A stretch of 64,000 nucleotides of DNA from Acidovorax sp. A79 (GCF_041154505.1 NZ_AP028672.1:1563001-1627000); one strand, 5' to 3'. Shown: positions 50,425 to 59,671, numbered from the stretch's first letter. Numbers and translations are program-made. Notes: generated from the sequence alone by a model not told the origin.

Positions 50425-50620
50425 ATAGGTGACCAATAGTTGCTCGCAGAGTCTTTGCTGTGGATTTAGCGGTGCAGTGTTCCAATTCGGCCGGTAGACG
50501 CGGCACTGTATTGTCATCACTCAGCCCAGCCTTTTAGGGTCAGAGGGCGGCGGGGTGGGGCAGTCGTCAATCGGCTACAAGCTGACAGTTGTGAAGGTTG
50601 GCCGTGAGGTATGAGTTGAT

Positions 50621-51280
50621 TCACGTCGAGGTCTGGCCGAGATTTGCGAACATAGGATTTTTCTCGTGAGACTCAGCGAGTCGTTTCTCGTACGCAGCAC
50701 GCTTTTGGTCGATATCGTCGATTACTCCTTGCAGTGAGTCAGCGCGGTTCCACTCCCCGGATGGCGGTTCATCAATCGGCAACCCTGCGTGTTTACGAAG
50801 CCGTTTCGCGACTGCTAAGGTGTGCAGTCCAAGTTCGGCGTAGTCACGCTGGCGCGACCAAAAGTAATCACCAGGATCGTACGGATCGATGTGTTCTGCG
50901 ATGCCAGCGAGTCGGCTGGCTATGTGCTCGCGCTTGCTCGGGATCTGCAGAATGTCGTACATGAGATCCTTCGGCAAGACTTTCCATTCGACATCAATTT
51001 CGAGCGGATTGAACTGGGGGGGCTCGACAGTCGTTTGATAGCGACCGTCCTCGCCTGCCGGTTGTCCATATGCTGTGCCGTCATCGAGCGCACAGCTCCA
51101 ACAACCGTTTGCGAAACGGTCCAGGTGCGATGTGACAAGGATGGCGAGGTAGGATCCATCGCGCTCATCCTTAATCTTTGCGTTGTGCTGTTCTCTTAGG
51201 TGCGTCAGATACGCCCCGATGGCGACACCTGTCAGCCCCGATAGTGCGCTGATGATTGCTGAGATATTTCCTGCGTCCAT
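50621..51280 (-). CDS. Membrane-anchored protein of unknown function
   Basis: The 219-residue protein has one N-terminal helix (ISAIISALSGLTGVAIGAYL) and a cytoplasmic part. The block YLAILVTSHLDRFANGCWSC, then CALDDGTAYGQP, suggests a conserved fold found in other island proteins. The C-terminus is helical (DIDQKRAAYEKRLAESHEK). The function is unknown. It converges with the protease gene; the 196 bases between show nothing clear. Confidence 0.65.
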   Translation of the reverse strand: MDAGNISAIISALSGLTGVAIGAYLTHLREQHNAKIKDERDGSYLAILVTSHLDRFANGCWSCALDDGTAYGQPAGEDGRYQTTVEPPQFNPLEIDVEWKVLPKDLMYDILQIPSKREHIASRLAGIAEHIDPYDPGDYFWSRQRDYAELGLHTLAVAKRLRKHAGLPIDEPPSGEWNRADSLQGVIDDIDQKRAAYEKRLAESHEKNPMFANLGQTST

Positions 51281-51313
51281 ACCGACTCTCCCGGGACGTT
51301 ATTGATTTCGACT

Positions 51314-51357
51314 GCCCGCCCCGCCCGGCCCCGCAGGGGCAGGAGGGCGGGTCGGGC
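51314..51357. repeat. GC-rich palindrome 3
   Basis: GCCCGCCCCGCCC at 51314-51326 pairs with GGGCGGGTCGGGC at 51345-51357 with one mismatch; the loop holds CCCC-GCA-GGGG. It lies upstream of the membrane protein and downstream of the CBS gene, so it may end the CBS transcript. Confidence 0.7.
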
Positions 51358-51412
51358 GACAGGCAAGCAATCAGCTACTGCTATCGGTACTCAGCATTCC
51401 ATGATGATGAAT

Positions 51413-52417
51413 TCAGGCGACGCCAACATCTCGAAGCTTCTTAAGAAACTGTGCAAACTCTCGGAGAAATTTGAGGTCATCGTCATCAAGACCATCCGGA
51501 TCAAAGTGCATAACATCGTTCCGTATGTCCTTCACCCTATTCAATTGGGAAAGGCAAGTGACTCGGTCAATTTCTATATTTAGCTTCTTCCATCTCTCAG
51601 GCTCCTCGATGAGTCGTATGTACTCACCGAAAGTCAGATCAGCAGGTGTTTCTATGACCCTTCCTTCGTCTCCTGGAGACTTTGCAGCCGTTAGCTCTAC
51701 TAGAGTAAATTTCCCGTGCAGTAGCCTGCGCACTCCATTTTCTATTTCGCCCACGAGAAGAAACGGCTCTGCGAGTAGGCGGAATTGTTCGGTTAGATCG
51801 CTAGCAGTCACGATTCCACAAATCGTCTTATCTGCCTTCTGCACCAAAACATAGTCAGACGATGCGATTACGGCAATTGCTGAGAACATGGGCTCAGATG
51901 TGCCAAGAACGGCCGTTTCATCCATGCAGTCTCTTGCTGTCGCGATTGGTTTTTTGAGTGCAAGGCGAGTACCTATGCTCTTCCAACTAACAACACCTTT
52001 CAAGTCTCGCGGCCCTGTCATGACCGGGAGTTGGGAGAAGTCGTTCGACAGCATTATTGTTGTCACCTGTTGGAGGGTGGCGTCAGGAGCAACGTAAATC
52101 GGGGGGCGATTCGCTGAGGACAGACTGCTGATCCTGTAGGTCGGATCTGGCGCTGAATCATCTGGAATACCGTGCGCATGATTCTCTGGTGCCGCTTTTA
52201 CAAATGAAATCTCTCTTTCAATGTATGCCCACTCGAAATCCGGAGATGTTGCTATGCCATGACGACGAAGAGCGTTCCTTACTTTTCGTACCACCCGGTA
52301 GCCACGACGCTCAGCATCGAACCAAAGCAGGAATGTTCGCACCGACTCTTTGGGCGGCGCGACGCCCCTTCTGAGTTGCTCTGCGATGGCGGAAAGTTTT
52401 TCCTCGGATTGGGGCAT
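51413..52417 (-). CDS. CBS-pair protein with C-terminal HEPN-like domain
   Basis: The 334-residue protein has an N-terminal DNA-binding-like helical part (residues 1-60, with RRGYRVVRKVRNALRRHGI), a CBS pair at about 95-215 (QLPVMTGPRDLKGVVSWKSI and GIVTASDL) and a C-terminal helical domain (LLVGEIENGVRRLLHGKF). The C-terminal domain ends in IRNDVMHFD with Arg299 and His304, the R-x4-H motif of HEPN RNases. CBS domains bind adenine nucleotides, so nucleotide-controlled RNA cleavage is a reasonable hypothesis. The gene is AT-richer than the host. Confidence 0.72.
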   Translation of the reverse strand: MPQSEEKLSAIAEQLRRGVAPPKESVRTFLLWFDAERRGYRVVRKVRNALRRHGIATSPDFEWAYIEREISFVKAAPENHAHGIPDDSAPDPTYRISSLSSANRPPIYVAPDATLQQVTTIMLSNDFSQLPVMTGPRDLKGVVSWKSIGTRLALKKPIATARDCMDETAVLGTSEPMFSAIAVIASSDYVLVQKADKTICGIVTASDLTEQFRLLAEPFLLVGEIENGVRRLLHGKFTLVELTAAKSPGDEGRVIETPADLTFGEYIRLIEEPERWKKLNIEIDRVTCLSQLNRVKDIRNDVMHFDPDGLDDDDLKFLREFAQFLKKLRDVGVA

Positions 52418-52574
52418 TCTGTATTCCTAATTCACTTCGCAATTTAGACCGAGAACCAACTGATGCGCGTTAGCGGGTTGCCAATCTGGCGTGACTCGTA
52501 GCCTGTGGTCAGCCTGCTTAGCAGGCAATTTCTCAGATGCAATATCTTTGTACGAACCTGTGACCTCGCGCTTC

Positions 52575-53519
52575 TCAGTTCTCTACGCGCTCAATCATTC
52601 CAACGAGGGTATGGCTGACCTTAGGCGCCCTCGCCGGACGAGTTACGGTGCGCGTCTTGATGTGAACCCTCCAGCGTTCGCCAACAGCGTTGCCTGCGGC
52701 TAGTAGATTTTCTAGGTCGCGCCGTGCGAACTCACGAGCCACCATCCCAACAAGAGGAGCCGCACCGTCGATGAGCCGAAGCTCAAATCGTCGTGCTGCA
52801 GGGAGGATGAAAACGCGACCAGTCATCTCTATCGGTTCACTATCCACAATGCTGGCCGCTCCCGCGCGCTCCCTCCCGCGACGGACAGCATCTCTACTGA
52901 GTTCCACCTCGCGCTCTTCTTCAACAACGCGAACTACAGCCTTCTTTTCATCTAGTACTTCAAAGAATTGACCCAGGGAGGAAAGAAAACGTGGGTCCAT
53001 CCTTTCCAAGGCCTGTTCGAACTCCTCTCCATCCTGAGCCGCCGCAGCGGAGACCGTTTCCACCACATGATCGATGACCACCTTCAGTTGCGTGTCTGCG
53101 AATGCGTCGGTCTGAGCCGCTTCTTCAAGTAGCAGGCCTACTGACCCTCGGACGACGTTGGTCACGATCAGGTCAGAGTTCGCCTGCATCGCTATGGGCC
53201 CGCGGCGCCCCATGTCACCGACCTCTTCCAGCGCAAACTGTTTGGTCACCATCTCCTGAAAGAGCGATACGGTCTTCGCTGCAAACGAAGCATCAATGCC
53301 AAGTGAGCCGACTACCGGGCCACCAGAAAAGAAGAGGCCCACAGCGGCTCTGTGGGAGTCGAGCGCCTCCACTTCTCCCATCTTGGCAACCAGCGTATCT
53401 CGTCGTTGAGAGAGCTGCAGAAACCCGATCGGGTCCGATTCCTCGGTGCGTTCCTCTAGGAGAGAGTTAACTGCGCCAAGGTCTGCGCGTAGAGCTTGCA
53501 GTTCAAGCCGCTTGAGCAT
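52575..53519 (-). CDS. Uncharacterised protein paired with DUF6932 nucleotidyltransferase-like gene
   Basis: The 314-residue protein has a coiled-coil N-terminus (RLELQALRADLGAVNSLLEE) and a central domain with GLFFSGGPVVGSLGIDASFA. The C-terminal beta-rich part (PIEMTGRVFILPAARRFELR) resembles a domain added to island proteins. No enzyme signature was recognised. Its start lies 17 bases inside the upstream DUF6932 gene, so the two are coupled and probably act together. Confidence 0.6.
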   Translation of the reverse strand: MLKRLELQALRADLGAVNSLLEERTEESDPIGFLQLSQRRDTLVAKMGEVEALDSHRAAVGLFFSGGPVVGSLGIDASFAAKTVSLFQEMVTKQFALEEVGDMGRRGPIAMQANSDLIVTNVVRGSVGLLLEEAAQTDAFADTQLKVVIDHVVETVSAAAAQDGEEFEQALERMDPRFLSSLGQFFEVLDEKKAVVRVVEEEREVELSRDAVRRGRERAGAASIVDSEPIEMTGRVFILPAARRFELRLIDGAAPLVGMVAREFARRDLENLLAAGNAVGERWRVHIKTRTVTRPARAPKVSHTLVGMIERVEN

Positions 53520-54078
53520 CCTGCGCCTCCAATTGTTCGAGTAAAGCGAGCGCTTGGTTGTCGTCGCTCAACATTGGGATTGTGACAAGGCCCTTCCACA
53601 TGAAGGTATCTCGTTGATGCGAGAACAGTCCGTACCAATACATGGTGTCCTGCACAACGTATCGAGCGTCCTTTGCCAAATCAACAAAGTAAGCGTCACA
53701 AGAGTATGTTTGCTTTACCCCTGCTGTGTCGAATAGCGCTATGTGCTCACCCAGGAATGCCCGAGCCTCCTGAGCTGGCACAGGCAAATGTGAGAACGTC
53801 ACAAGGTCAATGTCGCTCGGAGGCCTTTGGCGTGTGTGCTCACAGTCTTCCAGGAAGCTGCCATCAAGGATTTGAAATCCAGTCACGATCGCAATGGAGC
53901 GCAAAGCTTCCCGGAATGCCAGCAGCCCTCGCAAGATGCGCCGTCTCTCCGGCGTGTAGCCGAACTGCATCACAAATTCGCTCATCGAGGCTGTGTAGGG
54001 CGATGCAGCTTGACGCTCCCCTGGCTCCTCCCCAAGAAATGGGGGCAGTACTCCAGACGCGTTGAACGATGGCAGCAC
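53503..54078 (-). CDS. DUF6932-like protein with nucleotidyltransferase motif
   Basis: The 191-residue protein opens LPSFNASGVLPPFLGE, typical of the family. It has LDGSFLEDCEHTRQRPPSDI followed by DLVTF: Gly73-Ser74 and Asp89-x-Asp91 match the GS...DxD active site of minimal nucleotidyltransferases, with a somewhat long spacer. Such proteins are found in toxin-antitoxin and defence pairs. It overlaps the 314-residue gene by 17 bases. The activity is a prediction. Confidence 0.65.
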   Translation of the reverse strand: MLPSFNASGVLPPFLGEEPGERQAASPYTASMSEFVMQFGYTPERRRILRGLLAFREALRSIAIVTGFQILDGSFLEDCEHTRQRPPSDIDLVTFSHLPVPAQEARAFLGEHIALFDTAGVKQTYSCDAYFVDLAKDARYVVQDTMYWYGLFSHQRDTFMWKGLVTIPMLSDDNQALALLEQLEAQDAQAA

Positions 54079-54312
54079 GTATGTTCTCCCTTGTCGTTTT
54101 CATTTGTTCGCGGGGATCATGCCATGTAAACAAATGATTCACTACACCGATTCGTGCGTCTCCTGCCTACAACCGCATGTTCCTGATATCTGCGGGGCTT
54201 CAACGAGATGGCACTTCAGATGGCCTTCTGTCATCTCAGGAGTGCGGTGCCATATTGCCACCCCATCTGATCCCGCAAGTGTGGGAAGGCGGGGTGGCGC
54301 TTGAGGAGGCGT

Positions 54313-55755
54313 CTACGCGCCCATGGAAAGCATGCCGCTATCGTTTTTCAGCAATCGACCGGCTTCGATCAGCGCATCAATCGCTTCCCGTGCCCGAGTT
54401 GATCGGTGCTTGGTGGACACGGCGCTGAATGCAGCCTTGACGACCTCCAGCGCTTCGTCGCGATCGATCTCTCCGAGGGGGTCACCACTGAGGCCGTTTT
54501 GCATGTGCAGGGTCAGCGCAACGAGGGCTTCCTTTTGCTGCGGCGTCAGCGCCGGTGCTGTAGCAGCCTTTTCCACCTCGGGCGAGCCTTCAACTTCCGT
54601 GAGCGCTGGGCCGACTACAGGCAGGCCGTAGTCATCCTCGCCCAAGGCAATGTTCTCGATGGTGAAGTAGTACTTCTTTCCACCAGGCCCCTGGCGGGTC
54701 TTGACCAGTTCGACCATCCGCATACCTGATTCCGTCTCATCCACCATCAGACAGGTATCGAGGGCAGCATAGAGGCTGGAGTGACCCCGTGGCCCCCGCT
54801 CTTTGGCCTTGCCGGTGTGGTGGGTGAGCACGACAGCAGCCCCTGTCTTGTTGATGAGTAGGTTGGCATGCGCGATCACCATTCCCATGTCGGTGGAGAG
54901 GTTCTCGTCACTGCCGGGGGTAGCACGGTTCAGGGTGTCGATGAAGATGACGTCCACTCCACCAGCTTGATTGACGTGGTTTGCAAGGTCATCGACGGAA
55001 TCCCTGTCATTCAAGCGCCACGGCCGCGTCAGGAACATGGCGTGTGGTGCAGGAAATGTCCACCCTGGATGGTGTTGCTCAATGGCCTCCAGCCGGGGCT
55101 TGAGATCGCCTTCCAGATTGACGTACAGCATGCGAGCGCGCTTAGGAATCGTGTGGTCGAATACCACGGACCCGTTGAGCAAGGCCGCGCCGAGGTGCAG
55201 CTGGAACACGGATTTACCGCTGCCAGATGGTCCGGCGATCATTGCCAGCTGTCCCTTGCTGATCAGTCCATGGATGAGCGGGATCGCGGATGGCTCGGCC
55301 TGTACATCGGCGCGGGTGAGCAACCCGAATTCCCGCGCCTGTTCGGGCAGCTGCACTGCATCGCGGGGATCGCTGTTTACCTCGTCACTGCTCGGTTCAG
55401 ATTCGGGCAGGTTGGGCTCAGACAGTTCGTGCGCAGGTTGAGGCACCTCATCTTGGATCATGGCAGACGTTTGGGCCTCGACTGCGACAGGACGCTGTTC
55501 ACCCGCCTCCGTGCTCGACGTATCGCAAGATGTTTCTGCGTCCTTTGCTTCCTCGGGAGTGGCTTCGGTTTTGCGTCCCAAGATTTCGGACACCATAGCT
55601 GCTGCCAAGGGATTGGAGCGCCTGCTGGTTGGCTGGATTTCTGCTGACAACTCGGCGGCTTCTTGCTCCCTACGCCGAGCGGTGAACACAATGGCGGCAG
55701 CTTTCAGGTGATCGGTCTCAGCGTTGTCCGAGGGGGTGATGTGATGGTTCAGCAT
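54313..55755 (-). CDS. RepA-like AAA/RecA-fold ATPase
   Basis: The 480-residue protein has a disordered Glu/Ser/Pro-rich first third, then a RecA-type ATPase: Walker A AGPSGSGKS at 175-182, Walker B VDVIFIDTLNRA, then VVLTHHTGKAKERGPRGHSS. This is the RepA/AAA_25 helicase family of plasmids, prophages and satellites. It could drive replication of an excised element. No primase is fused. It shares a strand with the AlpA-like gene upstream. The 233-base gap downstream holds a hairpin (GCCACCCC...GGGGTGGC near 54260). Confidence 0.82.
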   Translation of the reverse strand: MLNHHITPSDNAETDHLKAAAIVFTARRREQEAAELSAEIQPTSRRSNPLAAAMVSEILGRKTEATPEEAKDAETSCDTSSTEAGEQRPVAVEAQTSAMIQDEVPQPAHELSEPNLPESEPSSDEVNSDPRDAVQLPEQAREFGLLTRADVQAEPSAIPLIHGLISKGQLAMIAGPSGSGKSVFQLHLGAALLNGSVVFDHTIPKRARMLYVNLEGDLKPRLEAIEQHHPGWTFPAPHAMFLTRPWRLNDRDSVDDLANHVNQAGGVDVIFIDTLNRATPGSDENLSTDMGMVIAHANLLINKTGAAVVLTHHTGKAKERGPRGHSSLYAALDTCLMVDETESGMRMVELVKTRQGPGGKKYYFTIENIALGEDDYGLPVVGPALTEVEGSPEVEKAATAPALTPQQKEALVALTLHMQNGLSGDPLGEIDRDEALEVVKAAFSAVSTKHRSTRAREAIDALIEAGRLLKNDSGMLSMGA

Positions 55756-55891
55756 CGCTTGTTTCCTAGCAAATATTGGATGGGCATGCGCAAGATGCGG
55801 GAGTCGGGCGTGCTATTGCCTTGCCTTCCTGGCATCTGCGACATGCGGGTATGGATGAGGGCTGAGCCCCACCGCGTCAGGTCATGCTTGG

Positions 55892-56143
55892 TTACTCGGG
55901 CGTATGCGAGCAGCAGGTTGCGCGCTTATCAGATGGCTCTTTTTGCGCTGTCTGCTTGCTCGTCCCGGCTTGATCGGCAGGCTCAGTCGCGTTGCGGCGT
56001 TCCATCCGCCAGAGCCTGTCGCCCACTGAGTCCACGCGATCAATGAGATCGCGCAGCATGGCGTTCTGCTGCTTGAGCATCCGGTTCTGCTTCATGAGGC
56101 AGAGGACTTGCATACCGAGGTTGAGTTGGTCTTGATTGGCCAT
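55892..56143 (-). CDS. Small coiled-coil protein
   Basis: The 83-residue protein has a helix of about 50 residues (LMKQNRMLKQQNAMLRDLID) with leucine heptads, then a polar disordered tail. It lies between the AlpA-like gene and the ATPase gene on the same strand. It is probably a small structural or regulatory protein of the element; no family was recognised. Confidence 0.6.
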   Translation of the reverse strand: MANQDQLNLGMQVLCLMKQNRMLKQQNAMLRDLIDRVDSVGDRLWRMERRNATEPADQAGTSKQTAQKEPSDKRATCCSHTPE

Positions 56144-56241
56144 GGTTGATTCCTTGGGGTGATGTGCGGCCGCTGTATGTGGTGGCTATGCACGAGACTC
56201 GGCCGCTCCATGGCCGAGTAGTTTTCTGACGGTGTGGGATT

Positions 56242-56733
56242 TCAGACGCGTGCGCGTCCCATGGGCTCGGCAGAGCCGTTGAGGATTGCCCGCATGTGGC
56301 GGCGGATTTCAGGGTCGGGGTCGTGAGCCGTCCCATAGGCATCGCTGGCAGGCCAGCTCATCTCCAGTTGCGGGCCAGCGAGCCACTGCTCGACAGCGCC
56401 ACGGTTCCACTTCCGGGCGGGAGCAACTCCAGATGCGGCCTTCACGAAGATGCCGTCTCGGGTCATGCGGCGCAGGGTAGACGCCGGGAATGGCACCAGG
56501 GGCTGCAGTTCGCGCAGACGGACAGTCGTGCTTGTGCGCTGTGGAGGGCGATAGGGATTGATTGGCAGGTTTGCACCGCCAGTGCCACGAGCTACTTCGG
56601 GCAAGCGGCTGCGTGGGCGGGCTCCAATTGCACCGACCTGCCTTGAGTCGGTGCTATCTTGCGATCCCTCCAGGCGAGACATCGGTGCGAGCGTCGGAGC
56701 GGATGATCCGAGCGACAATAAAATTTGCTTCAT
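56242..56733 (-). CDS. AlpA/helix-turn-helix-17-type DNA-binding protein
   Basis: Up to 163 residues. After a disordered N-terminus comes LRELQPLVPFPASTLRRMTR, then DGIFVKAASGVAPARKWNRG with AVEQWLAG. This is the AlpA/MerR-like layout of excisionase-type regulators of P4-like elements. The start is uncertain, since the first 70 residues have low complexity. It probably controls the integrase or excision. Confidence 0.72.
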   Translation of the reverse strand: MKQILLSLGSSAPTLAPMSRLEGSQDSTDSRQVGAIGARPRSRLPEVARGTGGANLPINPYRPPQRTSTTVRLRELQPLVPFPASTLRRMTRDGIFVKAASGVAPARKWNRGAVEQWLAGPQLEMSWPASDAYGTAHDPDPEIRRHMRAILNGSAEPMGRARV

Positions 56734-56823
56734 GTTGATGCAGATTCGTAGTTGAACGAACCCGCATTGAACTGAAGCTGCCGAATTCTCGGAAGGGAAC
56801 TTAGTTGGTTGAAATGAGGGGTA

Positions 56824-57621
56824 CTACTTTCCCTTTGCGCGAGCACGCTGCGTTTTAATGATCTTTTCAGCAGCATCCTCCTTGATCTCTTCGTGCGGAA
56901 AGTAAATTCCCCAGCTCTTGCTTGCGAAATGCAATGAGTCATCGAGGGACATGCTTAAATCAGAGGCTATTCTTTCCTGCCACTGAAAAAACAACGCGTC
57001 GCGCTCTGTCTTGGGAGGTTGCCCCATTTTTGCACTTCCTGGACTAAGATCCTTGCTCGCTTTGTTTGCAACCTCGTTAATTAGCATTAAGTAAGCGGAG
57101 ATATTCGCTTGCACCGACTCCCAGGCAGGTTTATTGAATCTATCCATAAAATGCCTCACCTCAACGTGTTTGGCGTCATCCGGGAACTCCTGTGCCTCCT
57201 TTGCTAGGGCGTTATAAGCATCCTCCAGCACGGGTCCCAAATTCGTGAAAAAGGAGGTTGCCGCAAGGCGTTGATTGAGTAATCCTGCTGCGACCGCAAT
57301 ATCGTGCGATGCTTTCCTTTGGAGATTACGGGTTTCGCGGGGTGTGTGAGCTCCATAAACATACGCGAGGATGCCATTCTCCACGAGCTTATTTACTCTC
57401 CGCACATGGCGATTGTGCATTATCCATCGATGCAGCCACAATGCTAGAAACCTCGAATTTTCTGACGATAATAGGGATTTGTCGGGGTTGCTTCCATATG
57501 CCTTGACAAGGGCCTCCAGCTTGAGGAAGCGGTCGTCAACATAATCTAATTCCTCGTCCCTACAAGGATCGTCATACCCCCCTTCTGGGTACAAGTTGTA
57601 TTCTTCGTAGGAATTTTCCAT
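56824..57621 (-). CDS. Hypothetical protein, helical
   Basis: The 265-residue protein has an acidic N-terminus, a helical middle (NSRFLALWLHRWIMHNRHVR) and a Lys-rich end. The gene is AT-rich relative to the host and reads as a normal coding sequence. No motif was recognised. It is the first gene of the leftward block with the AlpA-like and ATPase genes. Confidence 0.65.
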   Translation of the reverse strand: MENSYEEYNLYPEGGYDDPCRDEELDYVDDRFLKLEALVKAYGSNPDKSLLSSENSRFLALWLHRWIMHNRHVRRVNKLVENGILAYVYGAHTPRETRNLQRKASHDIAVAAGLLNQRLAATSFFTNLGPVLEDAYNALAKEAQEFPDDAKHVEVRHFMDRFNKPAWESVQANISAYLMLINEVANKASKDLSPGSAKMGQPPKTERDALFFQWQERIASDLSMSLDDSLHFASKSWGIYFPHEEIKEDAAEKIIKTQRARAKGK

Positions 57622-57820
57622 AGTTCGCTCAGTTGTTTGGGTAGTTGATCCTTATGAGAGCATACGAGGCGGCGAGATGGGTAGCGCGAGGGGGAGAGGT
57701 GCAGGACGGGCCGCTACGCGATGCGGGAGATCAGGCTTTGGAGGTGGGGATGACTTCTGCTGACGAGACCACTATCAATTCGCCGACCTGGGAAGGCTTC
57801 AGCCGTTCTTTGGCTAGGAT

Positions 57821-58669
57821 ATGAAACCTTCACTATGCAGCGAGCAGTTCCGTATGCCTTGGCCAGACCACCGCACTGTATTTCCGTTCATAACGCACAG
57901 CGATCTGAAGATGCCCGGGCCGGATACAGTCCTCTGGCGCTATATGGACTTGACCAAGCTACTCGATATTCTGGGAAACCAGTGCCTGCATTTCACTAGG
58001 ATCGATAAGTTTGAAGATCCATTCGAGGGTGTTGCACCGCGCAAAGCGCTCGAAGGCTTGTCGCGCAGAGTTCCGGCCAGTGACCTTGAGGAGGTGCTAC
58101 AGATTCGTCGCCGTACTCACGCACTCTGCTGGCATGCAAACAAGACGGAGTCTGCTGCTATGTGGCGCTTGTACCTGAGTTCCAATGAAGGTATTGCCAT
58201 CAAAACAACCGCTCAACGTCTGCAGGAGTCCCTGCAGCTCAGCCCTCCGGAAGACAAAGCACTCTTCATTGCAGAAGTTGAGTACATTGATCATGACGAC
58301 GAGGCCCTTTTTCTTGAGAATTTCCTGAAGTGGGCAACTTTCAAGAGGAAGAGCTTCGAACATGAGAGAGAAGTCAGGCTCATGCGGGTCGCTGACCATA
58401 ACGAGCTTGGCGACGACTTCGTCTATCGACCAAGGATCAATGTCAGCACGCTAATTGAATCTATCTGCATAGGCCCGTTAGTGCCCAAATGGGTTGGGGA
58501 CGTGATTGAGCAGGCAATTTCCAAGTACGGAAATTTCAAGATCGAGCGATCAGAACTTGGCGATGACCCAACTTACATCTCCCGCTTCATCGAAGATCTG
58601 CAGGCAGGTCGACATCCCACTGAGGAGAATAGCCAACCGGGGGGCAACGCAACCTCTGATCCGACTTAG
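57821..58669 (+). CDS. DUF2971-like protein
   Basis: Up to 282 residues. The block VLWRYMDLTKLLDILGNQCL, then HFTRIDKFEDPFEG and CWHANKTESAAMWRLYLSSN, is diagnostic of DUF2971 proteins, whose members are common in defence islands and mobile elements. An active site is not known to me. The start may be Met12 or Met31. It begins a rightward pair with the membrane protein gene. Confidence 0.78.
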   Translation: MKPSLCSEQFRMPWPDHRTVFPFITHSDLKMPGPDTVLWRYMDLTKLLDILGNQCLHFTRIDKFEDPFEGVAPRKALEGLSRRVPASDLEEVLQIRRRTHALCWHANKTESAAMWRLYLSSNEGIAIKTTAQRLQESLQLSPPEDKALFIAEVEYIDHDDEALFLENFLKWATFKRKSFEHEREVRLMRVADHNELGDDFVYRPRINVSTLIESICIGPLVPKWVGDVIEQAISKYGNFKIERSELGDDPTYISRFIEDLQAGRHPTEENSQPGGNATSDPT

Positions 58670-58723
58670 CAAATCAGGTAGCGATGCGAAAGCAGGCTTG
58701 TCACTTACTTAAAGGAATCACAT

Positions 58724-59161
58724 ATGGTTACCAATGCATCAATTCAGCCAGTTCCTGTTTGGATTCTTGGCGGGATGTTCGCAGGCGTTTGTGCTGGCGC
58801 CTGGGGCGCATCCGAATGGACGAAGTACTTATTCGGTGTGATCTTTGGCGTGTCAACGTTCACTCTCGCTGGCGTCGTTCTGCTTGCCCTGCTGTTCTTC
58901 ATGGGGCGCATCGCTACAGGAGAATGGGCCCGCTATGCCCGGAATGACTTTGAGAACGTTGGCCCTTGGGCGTTGCGGCAACTGCAGCGCGGAGTCTCGG
59001 TGCTGTTGGGCCTCGCGTTGATAGCCCTGGTGTCTTGGGTGAGCACAGGCAGTGAGCGAGGCGTTGCGCTGATGCTGGTTTGCAGCTGGCTTGCGGCGCC
59101 CCTGCTATGGTGTGCATACGGTCTGCGTCAGATGCTGATCAGTCAGAGGTCTGTTGCTTGA
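58724..59161 (+). CDS. Four-helix membrane protein
   Basis: The 145-residue protein starts at an ATG after AAAGGAA. Helices are at PVPVWILGGMFAGVCAGAWG, FTLAGVVLLALLFFMGRIAT, VLLGLALIALVSWV and LMLVCSWLAAPLLWCAYGL. No domain was recognised. It lies 54 bases after the DUF2971-like gene and could be its membrane partner. Confidence 0.68.
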   Translation: MVTNASIQPVPVWILGGMFAGVCAGAWGASEWTKYLFGVIFGVSTFTLAGVVLLALLFFMGRIATGEWARYARNDFENVGPWALRQLQRGVSVLLGLALIALVSWVSTGSERGVALMLVCSWLAAPLLWCAYGLRQMLISQRSVA

Positions 59162-59338
59162 TGCTCTTTCGGAGCCAGCCTTCGGGCAGCGTGTGGGCCC
59201 TTGTCGGCTGCGCGGGTGACCGGGTGGTAGGCTCGACATCGCTGCCTCTGATTTCAGTCACTATCTCTACCCTGCAACCTACTTACAGGGCACAGCAGTG
59301 CCTGAGCGCAGCGGATGAGCCGCGCTCAGGGATGCTAC

Positions 59339-59671
59339 TTACGTCAGATCGACGGTAGGTGCAGATGGGGCATGGGTCTTCACCCAGGTGATCCCGTTAT
59401 CGCGCGCGGTAGTGGACGAGTACGACTCGCTGACCCCGATCACTTGACCATTCGTGGCAGTCAGTGTGAAGTAGGGGCTGCCGTTGCTGGCAGTCAGCTT
59501 TTGATAGCGCGCATCGTATGGCGCATTGGCCTTCACGGACGCGATGCCTGCTTCTGCGTTCTGCTTGGTGGTATAGCGTTCACTGGTCAGCACAACCTCG
59601 CCATTCCCGGAGGACTTGAGATTGAACATGTACTGGGTACCGCTACGCTTGAGATGAAAAATTCCGGACAT
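59339..59671 (-). CDS. YegP-like protein with two DUF1508 repeats
   Basis: The 110-residue protein has two similar halves: FHLKRSGTQYMFNLKSSGNG, then SERYTTKQNAEAGIASVK, and YFTLTATNGQVIGVSESYSS, then ARDNGITWVK. This is the YegP/DUF1508 plan. The function is unknown. It is followed 75 bases upstream by the YjzC-like gene. A related single repeat ends trpS in this window. Confidence 0.85.
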   Translation of the reverse strand: MSGIFHLKRSGTQYMFNLKSSGNGEVVLTSERYTTKQNAEAGIASVKANAPYDARYQKLTASNGSPYFTLTATNGQVIGVSESYSSTTARDNGITWVKTHAPSAPTVDLT

